This document shows, one piece after another, positions 41,925-51,159 of a stretch of 64,000 nucleotides of DNA (position 1 is its first letter; every line of letters begins with the position of its first letter). The stretch is from CAZIKB01 sp964539665 (lineage in GTDB: Bacteria > Zhuqueibacterota > Zhuqueibacteria > Oceanimicrobiales > Oceanimicrobiaceae), in the NCBI GenBank assembly GCA_964539665.1, contig CAZIKB010000016.1:5863-69862 (forward strand), in the 5' to 3' direction. The translations under genes and the position numbers were made by a program. Under the pieces are notes generated by a model, which saw only the letters and a program-made list of their open reading frames with translations, was not told the DNA's origin and did no database searches.

Positions 41925-43085
41925 TTATGATGAGTCTTTTTTTTCTATCCAATCCAATATTTTTATTGGTTCAGCGATACTGTGAGATTGTGCGAAATTC
42001 ATTATTCTAATTTTTAAAACCCTGGATATTTCGTGATTTTTGGGTACTAATAGTGTACCTGATGCAGATCTGATATCGTCAGCCAAAATCATACCTATAG
42101 CAATCTTATTTAATGAAATTTCCTGGACAATAAATCCTTCTTCCGCATTTAAAATTTCTGCCTCAAGGGCTGATAGTACGTCTGGATCGTACCGGTATTG
42201 ATTCTCAAGCATTGTTTCAAAAGCTTCCTGGGAAGTTTGGTTAGCAGCCGTTAATGCGTCACAATCAAGAGTCGCTTTTAAAATTCTGGCAATAATAGGT
42301 ATCTCTGTTCCTTTAATATTGTCATGTGGGAACCCTCCTCCATCAAATTGCTTTTCTTGGTATGCAATTGCCTCTGCAATCCCCTGTAATCGCGGAATAT
42401 TGATAAGCAAATCTTTTCCTATTTTTGGATGACTTACAAATAACAATTTTTCTTCATCTGTTAAAGCTTGTCCCTGATATTTTTTGTTTAAAATATCAGG
42501 TGGAAGGGTTACACATCCTATTTGAGACAATAGGGCGGCAAGGTCGACTTCCCATATATTTTTCATATTTAACCGTGAGGCAATTTTAGTTGCTGATGTA
42601 CGTAACTGAGTTGAACGACTGAATGTATCCGGACTTATGCTCGATAAAACATCCATAAGAAGTTTAATGCTGCCTTTAAGAGTCTTTTCAAGTAATTCTT
42701 TCTCTGCCGTGACAAGGTGATACTGCGCAAGCCCGTCTTCGAGCGCTTTTGCTAACATCTCTGGTGAACATGGTTTGGATAAAAATCGGAAAATATGCCC
42801 CTCATTAATTGCAGCGATGGTTTCATTCAAGTCAGCCTGACCTGTCAGTAATATTCGAACGGCATCAGAATTAAGACTTCGAGCCTGAGCGAGGAACTGA
42901 TCACCGTTCATTCCTGGCATGCGCATATCAGATACAATCACTGCAAAAGGTCCTTCTGATTTAATTATCTCCAGGCCAGATTCTCCACCCAAAGCTGTTT
43001 CAAACTCATATTTTTTACGAAGAGACCTTTTAAAGCCATTGAGAATATTGACATCATCATCAACTAATAGAATTTTATTACTCAT
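41925..43085 (-). CDS. Response regulator with degenerate HD-GYP domain
   Basis: A 386-residue RpfG-like protein. The receiver (residues 1-120) is intact: VDDD, phospho-Asp in VIVSDMRMPGMNG, Lys in FLSKPC. A helical linker leads to an HD-GYP-like domain whose catalytic residues have eroded. The HD pair is absent (AALLSQIGCVTLPPDIL where families have HDxGK), HHE is YQE, and GYP is GFP (FDGGGFPHDN). A C-terminal extension (about 290-386) is beta-rich. ATG 43085 overlaps the upstream HDOD gene by eight bases; the frame extends further but without receiver residues. It probably binds rather than cleaves c-di-GMP, or signals by protein contacts. Confidence 0.85.
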   Translation of the reverse strand: MSNKILLVDDDVNILNGFKRSLRKKYEFETALGGESGLEIIKSEGPFAVIVSDMRMPGMNGDQFLAQARSLNSDAVRILLTGQADLNETIAAINEGHIFRFLSKPCSPEMLAKALEDGLAQYHLVTAEKELLEKTLKGSIKLLMDVLSSISPDTFSRSTQLRTSATKIASRLNMKNIWEVDLAALLSQIGCVTLPPDILNKKYQGQALTDEEKLLFVSHPKIGKDLLINIPRLQGIAEAIAYQEKQFDGGGFPHDNIKGTEIPIIARILKATLDCDALTAANQTSQEAFETMLENQYRYDPDVLSALEAEILNAEEGFIVQEISLNKIAIGMILADDIRSASGTLLVPKNHEISRVLKIRIMNFAQSHSIAEPIKILDWIEKKDSS

Positions 43086-44301
43086 GGGAGACTCTTTCCT
43101 GGTTAGATTTGCGATAATTCTCATGCCAAATGGGAAGTTGATTTAACAGGCCAAGGTGCGATAGGTACTCCCTGTCAATTAAAATTGAATCGGATTCAGT
43201 TACTTCAGCTTCCATTGCATTATCCAGAGCATTGGCAACATGAACAGCCGTAAGTGGACTAAATTTCTTTTCAAAACAGGTTACCGGACAATGATGAAAT
43301 GCCACAGCTTCGACAATGGGATCTGATAGTCCCCAGAGACCAAGGAGGTATGCACCGACTTCGGCATGGGTTGCTCCAAAAAGTTGCATTTCTGCTTCAA
43401 GAATTGTAATGTTTTCATCCTGCGATAATTGTTGAATTTGACTGTATTCCTTTGAAAGACTTTCTGCAAGGATTAACTTACCTACATCGTGCAGCATACC
43501 TGCAATAAATGCCTCATCATTCATTTTCTGTTCCTGTTTTTCAGTAAGGGACAGTTTCTGGGCAAAGGAGCTGACGCACAAGCTATGATTCAAGAGCTTG
43601 TGAATTGATATATTTGGTGTTTTATTTTGATCAAATTCCCTGAAAATTTGAACAGAAAGAACTAATGCATTAATGATTTCCAGACCGAGTAATTTTGCCG
43701 CCTGTACCGGACTTGAAATATGCACTTGCAAGCCGAAGAAAGCTGAGTTGACCAATTGTAAAATATTTGCTGTCATACCAACGTCTTTGGCAATGATCTC
43801 ACCGATTTTTGTCATCGTAACATCTGGAGATTGTAACTCTTGCATCAACTTGAAATAAATGGTTGGCAGGCTGGGTAGAGATTTTAACTGCGTAACCAGT
43901 TCTTTAAGATTTTCATCCTTCAAAATGTTACGCAGAGCAAATGCTCGCGTTATAGTAGTTTTTAGTTTTTCTGCATCGCATGGTTTTGACAAATATTGAT
44001 GGGTGTTTCCTACTGATTTGAAAATCAGTTGCTGGTCTGAGTGTCCGGATAGAATAAAACGGACGATATGGGAGTATCTTTGCCGCACTATGTTCAATAG
44101 TTGGGCGCCGTCCATCCCTGGCATGCGCATATCCGATATAACCACATCAACAGGAGAGTTTGACAATTTTTCTAATGCTTCCTGACCGCTTCCTGCAAAA
44201 AACATTTCCCATTCATGTCGCATGGAACGTAACATTCTTTGCAGCCCTTGCAGGACTTTTGGCTCATCGTCAACAAAGAGAATTCGTTTTTTGTCTGACA
44301 T
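43078..44301 (-). CDS. Response regulator with HDOD output domain
   Basis: A 407-residue protein. The receiver is intact (FVDDEPKVL, VVISDMRMPGMDG, YLSKPCDAEKL). The output is an HDOD domain (about 140-340: LPSLPTIYFKLMQELQSPD, NILQLVNSAFFG, AAKLLGLEIINALVLS, and a GMLHDVGKLIL segment that retains an HD pair). HDOD proteins are regulatory and have been tied to motility, c-di-GMP and stress signalling. It lies 23 bases after the receiver-kinase gene and overlaps the next by eight, so it is part of one transcript. Confidence 0.92.
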   Translation of the reverse strand: MSDKKRILFVDDEPKVLQGLQRMLRSMRHEWEMFFAGSGQEALEKLSNSPVDVVISDMRMPGMDGAQLLNIVRQRYSHIVRFILSGHSDQQLIFKSVGNTHQYLSKPCDAEKLKTTITRAFALRNILKDENLKELVTQLKSLPSLPTIYFKLMQELQSPDVTMTKIGEIIAKDVGMTANILQLVNSAFFGLQVHISSPVQAAKLLGLEIINALVLSVQIFREFDQNKTPNISIHKLLNHSLCVSSFAQKLSLTEKQEQKMNDEAFIAGMLHDVGKLILAESLSKEYSQIQQLSQDENITILEAEMQLFGATHAEVGAYLLGLWGLSDPIVEAVAFHHCPVTCFEKKFSPLTAVHVANALDNAMEAEVTESDSILIDREYLSHLGLLNQLPIWHENYRKSNQERVSHE

Positions 44302-44324
44302 TAATTAATACACTCCACTTTAAA

Positions 44325-45467
44325 TTAATGTATTGAATTATTGCTTCTAACATGTGGTAAATAGATGCTGAAACTGTTACCAGGCCCAATGTTGTTTTCA
44401 ATAGATATCAGTCCGTCATGGTTCTCAACAATTTTTTTGGTAATGGACAGACCAAGTTTTGGCTTTTCCTGAAAATTATTTTGAACAAGATGCGGATCAG
44501 CATCAGATTGTTGAACCTTTGAGCAAACTGATTCATCTATGCTGGAAAGCTGCAGTTTCAAATAGGCCTTCGAGTGATTTTCGGTGTTAACCATTTTAGC
44601 TTCAGTAATAGAAATCTTTAATACTCCCCCATTTGTTATGTTTTGGATTACATTTATACACAGTGTTAAAAAGAGCTGATTAATTTGTGTGGAAACGGCT
44701 TTAATTATGTACTTTTTTTCAGGATTAACCCATTCAATTTTGACGTCACGCGGGACTAAGTTTTTTATCAGGTCTATACTATTGTCTATGGCTTCACCAA
44801 TATCCAATTCTTCAGGCGGGTGCTCTTTTTGTTTGCTGTAAGACAAAATTTCCTTGACTATGCTATTGCCGTGCTCGCAGGCTTTATTAATTTCTTTAAG
44901 ACTTGCATTCGTTTTTGAGTCTGCATTTAAATAACGAAACATATAGTTACTGAAGGCTCTTATTATAGTGAGAATACTTTTGAAATCGTGAGTTACACCT
45001 TCAGCCAGCATGCCGATCGCTTCAATTTTTTGAGACTGAATCAATTGCTGCTCCAATACCTGGTTTTGAGCTATCAGCTTATCGTGATAGGTTTTTAAAC
45101 GCAATACATTGTTCAGCCGGGCTATCAAGTCTTCTTTAGTAACTGGTTTGTTGAGTAAATCGGCCGCACCGAAATTAAGGGCTTGGCGTTTTAATGAATC
45201 ATCCTTAATGCCAGTTAGAATTATTACCTCAATGTCCCTGGTGCGAGAATCAGACTTAATCTCGTTCAAAAGTACCAGACCATTTTTTTCGGGCATTTGA
45301 GCATCCAGTACAGCAGCATCAATTCTGGTCTTGTGCAACAACTCGGAAACCTCTTTAGGGCTGGTAGTAGAAACCACATCCCACTCTTTGCTGCGATCAT
45401 GTAACATACGTTTCAGGCCATCAAGTACATACTGACTATCGTCTACGAACAGAATTCGTTTCTTCAT
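44325..45467 (-). CDS. Receiver-histidine kinase hybrid with degenerate ATP lid
   Basis: A 380-residue protein with an N-terminal receiver (FVDDSQYVLDG; AAVLDAQMPEKNG; LLNKPV) and a short coiled coil. The H-box is GVTHDFKSILTIIR (His160), then an HATPase-like part. The C-terminal GLSITKKIVENHDGLISIEN is normal, but the Asp-x-Gly-x-Gly (G1) box is not recognisable (SSIDESVCSKVQ in its place) and the N-box is weak. It may be a poor or dead kinase serving as phosphotransfer or scaffold. ATG 45467 has GGGAG upstream; it overlaps the previous gene's end by 32 bases. No sensor domain is present. Confidence 0.85.
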   Translation of the reverse strand: MKKRILFVDDSQYVLDGLKRMLHDRSKEWDVVSTTSPKEVSELLHKTRIDAAVLDAQMPEKNGLVLLNEIKSDSRTRDIEVIILTGIKDDSLKRQALNFGAADLLNKPVTKEDLIARLNNVLRLKTYHDKLIAQNQVLEQQLIQSQKIEAIGMLAEGVTHDFKSILTIIRAFSNYMFRYLNADSKTNASLKEINKACEHGNSIVKEILSYSKQKEHPPEELDIGEAIDNSIDLIKNLVPRDVKIEWVNPEKKYIIKAVSTQINQLFLTLCINVIQNITNGGVLKISITEAKMVNTENHSKAYLKLQLSSIDESVCSKVQQSDADPHLVQNNFQEKPKLGLSITKKIVENHDGLISIENNIGPGNSFSIYLPHVRSNNSIH

Positions 45468-47919
45468 TATTTTCTCCCGACCTTTTGCTGTCAATTGGAT
45501 TTAACGGCAAGCAAATAATAAAAGTAGTCCCCTTGCCTGTCTCGGTTTCACAATTCAATATACCTTTATGTTTCTCAACCACAACATTGTGTGATATAGC
45601 CAATCCCTGGCCAGTCCCCTGGCCAATTTCTTTAGTAGTGAAGAATGGGTCGAAGATTTTTTGTCTGACATTCTCAGGAATACCAGCCCCGGTATCGTTA
45701 ATTCTAATCTCCACCCAGTCTTCCACATTTTGGGTACTTATCGTGATCGTGCCTTTTTGACCTGCTCCATATCCAACTACGTCTGTGATAGCATGGGCGG
45801 CATTGATGATAATATTTAGAATTACCTGATTTATTTCACCGGGAAAACAAGGGACTAAAGGTAAATCTACATCGAAATTTGTAACCATGTCGGCAATATA
45901 TTTCCACTCATTGCGAGAGACTGTTATTGTGCTTTCGATTGCCCTGTTGATGTCAATTGTAGTCATGTCTTCTGCACCCGGGTGTGAAAACTCTTTCATT
46001 GAGCGCACAATTTTTGCTACATGTTCAACCCCTTCTAATGATTGCTGTATCGCATTGGGTATCTCTTCAATTAAATAATCTAAGTCAGCCTCTTCAACCG
46101 CAGTTTCAATAACCTTCACTGATTCTTTATTGATGGCGCCGTTTTCTGCTGTTTTAATAAAATGGTTATAGTGGGTAAGTAGCCCATTTAACTCAGAAAA
46201 AGCTTCGTCAAGAAATCGAGTATTGTCGCCAACATATTGAATGGGTGTGTTTATCTCGTGCGCTATGCCAGCTGCCAATTGCCCGATTGATTCCAACTTT
46301 TGAGCCTGAGCAAGTTGGCTTTCCAGGGATTTATGTTCTGTAGTATCAGCCGCCAAGAGAAGGTAACCTGCTTGTGCATTGGCTTCATTTAGAATGGGAT
46401 AAAATGTTATCCTTAAGAATCCCTCTTTTTCATCCGGTCTGGTATATCTAATATCATCCAATTGGGTGGATTTATCATTTGCCTTACACTCTGAGATACG
46501 CGCCTGTACTAAATCCCAATCCCATTTAATGCCACTTTCAAAAAATAGTTTACCAAGGACCTCAGTCTCATTGATGCCGAAAGTTTTTGTAGCGATTTCA
46601 TTCCAACGTGTGACACAGTGGTCTGGCCCCACACCAATCAATATTGATGAGATCGAGGAGAGTAACTGTTCGGTTTCTGCGTGCGCATTACGAAGCGCTT
46701 CTTCGGCCTGCTTCCGTTGAGTTATATCACGAAGTATGCCAGTATAAAACCTTCCTTCATTAGTCTGAAAGCTGGCCAATGATAACTCAATCGGGAATTC
46801 AGAACAGTCTTTCCTCAATCCGAGCAGTTCGGCTGTTTTGTCAGAACCGTTTTTCTCTCCTGTGGTCAAAATTTGTTTTATTTTATTGCACTGAGCCACA
46901 CGGAATCTTTCAGGTATCAATTGGATTACAGGTTTGGTCATCATTTCATTTTCAGTATAGCCAAAAATGATTTGAGCGCTCATGTTCCATGCAATAATGT
47001 TGCCATCGGAGTCGGTGGAAATGATTGCTTCATTTGCTGATTGAGTCACCGCGCGGAATCGTTCCTCGCTTTCCCGCAGTGCATCCTCTGCTTGCTTTTG
47101 TTCTGTGATGTCTTCAATCATTTTTATTGCGGCAAGTACTTTTCCATCTTCATCTTTATTAGGAGATGTAACTATTCGATAGTATTTGATTTTATCACCC
47201 GCGGGTATCTCCATCATTGCCTGATGAACCTGGCCATCTTTCAGACTTTTTTTAGTCGGACAAAACGAACATTCCTGATCTTTTGGTGGTTTATTGTAAA
47301 CTCTATAGCATGTTGGTTTTTTTGACACGTCTATTTCAGGAAACCAACGCTGCATTTGTTTATTCAAGGAGAGTATTTCCATCTTCGGACTGATAAGCGC
47401 TATTCCGACTCCAATATTATCCACGACGCTTCTGAATCTTTCTTCAGATATTCTTAAATCCTCCTTCGCCCTGGTTAGTTTATTCTCGGTCTCTAACTGA
47501 TCCATAACCTGCGTCACAATCGTGGGCAAGAGTCTAAGAAAGCCTTTATCCTTTTCAAGAAAATCCCTGGCCCCAAGTTTCATCATTTTTACAGCTAATT
47601 TTACATCACTATGTGCTGTCATGAGGATAAAAGGAATGGTGCACTTTTTCTCATTAAGAGTTTCGATGATATTTAAACCTGACATGTCAGGTAATTGGTA
47701 GTCCAATAATACCAGTGTATTGGGGTGTTCAACTATCCAGGCAATCGCATCAGAACCGTTTAAGACACATTTTATTTGAAGACCTTCCTTTTGCAACCTC
47801 CGACGAATGAGTTCTGATAAATCCTTATCATCTTCTACGACAAGAATTGTATAAGGTGTAAGAGTTGGATTTTTTGCTCTGTTGTTAGTGTTTTTATTTT
47901 CTTTTTGTTTTATTTCCAT
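45436..47919 (-). CDS. Receiver-PAS-PAS-PAS histidine kinase
   Basis: A soluble kinase of 827 residues. The receiver (about 20-135) has intact EDD, LLDYQLPDMSG and FLEKDKG. Three PAS domains follow (about 160-275, 285-405, 410-530). The first has a Cys-rich insert, TCYRVYNKPPKDQECSFCP, a type seen in sensor PAS domains that could bind a metal or sense redox. The H-box is QLAAGIAHEINTPIQYV (His554), and the HATPase has NIIINAAHAI, INDTGAGIPENV and GTGQGLAISHNVV, all intact. ATG 47919 is preferred; the TTG at 47934 lies within the GAGAAAG site. It is probably the active kinase of the six-gene receiver cluster. Confidence 0.93.
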   Translation of the reverse strand: MEIKQKENKNTNNRAKNPTLTPYTILVVEDDKDLSELIRRRLQKEGLQIKCVLNGSDAIAWIVEHPNTLVLLDYQLPDMSGLNIIETLNEKKCTIPFILMTAHSDVKLAVKMMKLGARDFLEKDKGFLRLLPTIVTQVMDQLETENKLTRAKEDLRISEERFRSVVDNIGVGIALISPKMEILSLNKQMQRWFPEIDVSKKPTCYRVYNKPPKDQECSFCPTKKSLKDGQVHQAMMEIPAGDKIKYYRIVTSPNKDEDGKVLAAIKMIEDITEQKQAEDALRESEERFRAVTQSANEAIISTDSDGNIIAWNMSAQIIFGYTENEMMTKPVIQLIPERFRVAQCNKIKQILTTGEKNGSDKTAELLGLRKDCSEFPIELSLASFQTNEGRFYTGILRDITQRKQAEEALRNAHAETEQLLSSISSILIGVGPDHCVTRWNEIATKTFGINETEVLGKLFFESGIKWDWDLVQARISECKANDKSTQLDDIRYTRPDEKEGFLRITFYPILNEANAQAGYLLLAADTTEHKSLESQLAQAQKLESIGQLAAGIAHEINTPIQYVGDNTRFLDEAFSELNGLLTHYNHFIKTAENGAINKESVKVIETAVEEADLDYLIEEIPNAIQQSLEGVEHVAKIVRSMKEFSHPGAEDMTTIDINRAIESTITVSRNEWKYIADMVTNFDVDLPLVPCFPGEINQVILNIIINAAHAITDVVGYGAGQKGTITISTQNVEDWVEIRINDTGAGIPENVRQKIFDPFFTTKEIGQGTGQGLAISHNVVVEKHKGILNCETETGKGTTFIICLPLNPIDSKRSGENNEETNSVRRR

Positions 47920-47971
47920 GTTTTTCTTTCTCAATCGTCATTTCACACTTTTATCACCAGGATTAAAAGAT

Positions 47972-48340
47972 TTATTTTTCTGCATTGTTTAACACTTGTC
48001 GTAAAGCTGCCAACAGTTCATCTTGTCCGAATGGTTTATTGAGTCCATAAACAGCGCCGAATTTTAATGCCGCTTCCAAAAAAGAAGGTTGTGGATACCC
48101 AGATATTGCAATTATTGGTAATTCTGGTTTAGAGTTAGCAATTTTTTGAATTGTTTCGAGACCTTCCATTTCCGGCATGAATATGTCTGTAATGACAACA
48201 TCAGGCTTTTCTTTTTCGATTATATCAATACCAATTTTACCATTGGGAGCATCAAATACTTCATTTCCTTTCCTCTCTAGCATTCTTCGTAATGAAGCCC
48301 GCGCCTCTTCGACGTCTTCGATTTTTAATATTTTTGCCAT
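47972..48340 (-). CDS. Stand-alone response regulator (CheY-like)
   Basis: A 122-residue single receiver domain. The acidic pair is IED, the phospho-acceptor is in VVITDIFMPEMEG, the Thr/Ser is in IIAISGYPQP, and the Lys is in LNKPFGQDEL. There is no output domain, so it acts as a phosphate shuttle or by binding a partner. It is the first gene of the minus-strand receiver cluster; the kinase follows after about 50 bases. It may be the intermediary between the kinase and the receiver-output proteins downstream. Confidence 0.92.
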   Translation of the reverse strand: MAKILKIEDVEEARASLRRMLERKGNEVFDAPNGKIGIDIIEKEKPDVVITDIFMPEMEGLETIQKIANSKPELPIIAISGYPQPSFLEAALKFGAVYGLNKPFGQDELLAALRQVLNNAEK

Positions 48341-48723
48341 TATTGGACACCAAAGTTGTTCAACTGTTGGACATTATTTGCATAATATTTATTAATATAA
48401 ACTCTGTTCACGAATTTAAATATCGACTTAAATTGATTGAAACTAAACATGAATGCAAAAACAAATATGGAATTTTGCCAGGTAGCTGACTACTATATCA
48501 ACGTATCTTAATTTTGTCCTAATTGTTTTATCATCGCGTGTCCTACTAAATACGGAAAAAATTATCGATAAATGCAGTTATTGCCTTGTATCCTGCTACC
48601 ATTCGCTTGTAAATGTGTTATTTGCTTTCAAGCTCAGGCTTGGGAATGCCGATATAATTTTGTATGCTTTATATTCAATATATATTAATTTCAGACTTTT
48701 ATGATTTTTAAAATTCTAGCTAA
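48341..48723. other. Divergent control region between receiver cluster and ATPase
   Basis: 383 AT-rich bases between divergent genes. It must hold promoters for both, but I see no strong -35/-10 pair or ribosome-binding site for the ATPase. No riboswitch-like sequence was recognised. Confidence 0.4.
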
Positions 48724-50667
48724 ATGAAAGAAAATAGATCAAACTCAGTAAAGAAAATCAAGATAGGCGAACTGCTCATCAAAGAGGGGCTTCTTACTCA
48801 CGCCGAATTAATTGAAGTTCTTAAGTTACAGAAAGAGCAAAAACTTTATTCACCTCTGGGAGAACTATGTGTCAGTCAAAAATTTGTCTCCAGGTCTGAT
48901 CTCACTAGAGTACTTGGAAAATATCGGAAAAGTATTCCACTGGGTGAGTTATTGTTAAATTTGGGTATTATTACTTCCGAGCAATTAGAGTATGCTCTTG
49001 AACTGCAAAAAACGACTCCCAAAAAAATTGGTCAGATTTTAATCGAAATGGAGATAATCAGTGAAAGTACATTAGTTGATGCATTGAGCCTGCAGTTAGG
49101 GATTCCAAAAATTTTGCCGTCATTGAGTTTAATTGATAAAAGTCTGCTTGGTAAATTTAATCCTGAATTTCTACATAAGCACAAGTTTATTCCAGCTTTT
49201 AGTGAGGACGATAAATTAATAGTCATCATGGCTGATCCGCTGGATGAAACTGCTATTAATTTGTTTCAGAAAATATTAAAACGCAATATTATACCTGCTA
49301 TAGCACCTGCCTTCGAAATTCAAAAAACAATTAATGAATATTGTCAAAAACTCGAACTCGGACAGGGATTAGAATCTCAGGAGCATGGCAGCGATATTGT
49401 TATAGGAAATTCTGAACTTCATAAAAACAGAAGTGATAATATAATTGAAGTCCTGAATTTTATAATTTCAAATGCCACGCTTGAGCGTGCGACAGACATC
49501 CACATTGAGCCGCATGATAATTTGCTCCGAATTCGTTTTCGAATTGATGGTATTTTATATCATAAAACCGATTTACCGAGGTCTATGGCGCCAAAGCTCG
49601 GCAGTCGAATCAAGGCGCTTTGCAATCTGGATATTGCCGAGAAACGCCGGCATCAGGACGGCCGGATTCATGCGAAAATTATGGACAAAGAGTATGATCT
49701 CAGAATTTCTACTTATGCTGCAATCTGGGGTGAGAATATCGTCATCAGGCTCCAAAATCGTCAGAGCAATTTGTTTAACTTGAATATGTTGGGATTTTCG
49801 CCTAATAACCTGGAAAGATTTAAAAATATGCTTGATCTTAACACGGGCATAATTTTAGTAACCGGCCCAACAGGCTGCGGTAAAACAACGACCCTTTATG
49901 CTTCACTGAACTATTTAAATGAGCTGGACCGGGTTATTATTACCATTGAAGATCCCGTTGAATATACCATAAATGGAGTGATTCAAGCCAATATCCAGCC
50001 AAAGATAGGTGTCGATTATGAACAATGTCTCAAGGCAATGATGCGGCAGGATCCTGATGTTCTTATGATTGGTGAAATTAGAGAGCCCGAATCAGCTGAA
50101 GCCGTTGTCCAGGCAGCTCTAACCGGCCATAAGGTGTTCAGTACATTTCATACCGACGATGCTTGCGGTGCGTTGCTTCGTTTGATAGATATGGGTATCG
50201 AGACATTCTTGATTTCTTCGACGTTGGTGGCTGTAGTGGCACAACGGCTTGTCCGTGTACTTTGCAAGCATTGCAAGGAAAAGTATAAGCCGGGTCTTGA
50301 CGTGCTTTCTTTTTTTCATAGCATAAAGACCAGTGAAAATGATGAGCATAAATTCTTTAAACACAAAGGTTGTATTAAGTGTAATAATAATGGCTATAAA
50401 GGCTTAACAGCTATTCATGAAGTCCTGACTATCAATGACGTAATTCGTGAAGCAATTCTAAACAGAAGTACATCAAATAAAATCAGATCGATCGCTCGTA
50501 GAGAGGCCGGCTTGCTTACGATGAGTGAAGATGGATATTATAAGGCTCTCAAAGGTATTACCACTTTGGAGGAAGTGAGACGCGTGGTTTATCAAGATGA
50601 TTGTAAAGGCATTAATCCAATTACACAATATGAGTTAATTACAAAATGTGGTAATGGTTCTAATTAG
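48724..50667 (+). CDS. GspE/PilB-type secretion ATPase with tandem MshEN-like repeats
   Basis: A 647-residue cytoplasmic ATPase of the type II secretion/type IV pilus family. The first 135 residues hold several short repeats of the MshEN type: IGELLIKEGLLTHAELIEVL, LGELCVSQKFVSRSDL, LGELLLNLGIITSEQLEYAL and IGQILIEMEIISESTLVDAL. MshEN domains in MshE-like ATPases bind c-di-GMP. The ATPase core has Walker A GPTGCGKTTT (about 381-390), an Asp box (VIITIEDPVEYT), Walker B (PDVLMIGEIREPESAE) and a His box. A zinc ribbon CKHC...CIKC lies near 515-560. No pilC, pilT or pilin is nearby, so it is an orphan. It is divergent from the c-di-GMP/receiver cluster. Confidence 0.93.
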   Translation: MKENRSNSVKKIKIGELLIKEGLLTHAELIEVLKLQKEQKLYSPLGELCVSQKFVSRSDLTRVLGKYRKSIPLGELLLNLGIITSEQLEYALELQKTTPKKIGQILIEMEIISESTLVDALSLQLGIPKILPSLSLIDKSLLGKFNPEFLHKHKFIPAFSEDDKLIVIMADPLDETAINLFQKILKRNIIPAIAPAFEIQKTINEYCQKLELGQGLESQEHGSDIVIGNSELHKNRSDNIIEVLNFIISNATLERATDIHIEPHDNLLRIRFRIDGILYHKTDLPRSMAPKLGSRIKALCNLDIAEKRRHQDGRIHAKIMDKEYDLRISTYAAIWGENIVIRLQNRQSNLFNLNMLGFSPNNLERFKNMLDLNTGIILVTGPTGCGKTTTLYASLNYLNELDRVIITIEDPVEYTINGVIQANIQPKIGVDYEQCLKAMMRQDPDVLMIGEIREPESAEAVVQAALTGHKVFSTFHTDDACGALLRLIDMGIETFLISSTLVAVVAQRLVRVLCKHCKEKYKPGLDVLSFFHSIKTSENDEHKFFKHKGCIKCNNNGYKGLTAIHEVLTINDVIREAILNRSTSNKIRSIARREAGLLTMSEDGYYKALKGITTLEEVRRVVYQDDCKGINPITQYELITKCGNGSN

Positions 50668-50805
50668 AACATTTTAATCCATTTCACAATTTTACCCATT
50701 TTCTGACATCCAACCAGTAAAAGTTTTGCATGTCGTTTTGCTTGCATTTTCAAAAGGTATTACTTAAATTGAGAATGCTTTTAGATATTAATAATTCTGA
50801 GTGTA

Positions 50806-51159
50806 ATGGATTATCAACCTTATATAAATCGGCTTAAAAGAGAGAAGGATAAACAGAGAAGCCTGGCTTCTTTTAAACGAAAGAAAGCTGTGCAAACTGC
50901 CCGGAAAATTTCTAAAATTTTAAAAACATCTTTTGGGGCTCAAAAAGTGTATTTGTTTGGCTCCTGTCTTTCCGAGGAATATTTTCACCTGAATTCAGAT
51001 ATTGACCTGGCTGTGCTTGGCCTTTCTTCCGATAATTTTTGTCGGGCTCTCTATGAGGTAAATGTCATTGAAAATGGCTTTAAAGTGGATTTAGTTGATC
51101 TTGAAACCTGCCGAATATGGCTCAGTCAAAGAATTTTGAAAGAAGGAAAGGAATTATGA
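50806..51159 (+). CDS. MNT-type nucleotidyltransferase (putative antitoxin)
   Basis: A 117-residue minimal nucleotidyltransferase. A basic N-terminal helix leads to the active site VYLFGSCLSEEYFHLNSDID: Gly-Ser, then 11 residues, then Asp-x-Asp, and a third acidic residue is likely in FKVDLVDLE. The usual spacing is ten, so there is one extra residue in the loop. It overlaps the following HEPT-like gene by the ATGA junction, the standard layout of MNT/HEPT toxin-antitoxin modules, in which the MNT protein neutralises the toxin by adding nucleotides. Called an antitoxin by arrangement. Confidence 0.85.
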   Translation: MDYQPYINRLKREKDKQRSLASFKRKKAVQTARKISKILKTSFGAQKVYLFGSCLSEEYFHLNSDIDLAVLGLSSDNFCRALYEVNVIENGFKVDLVDLETCRIWLSQRILKEGKEL

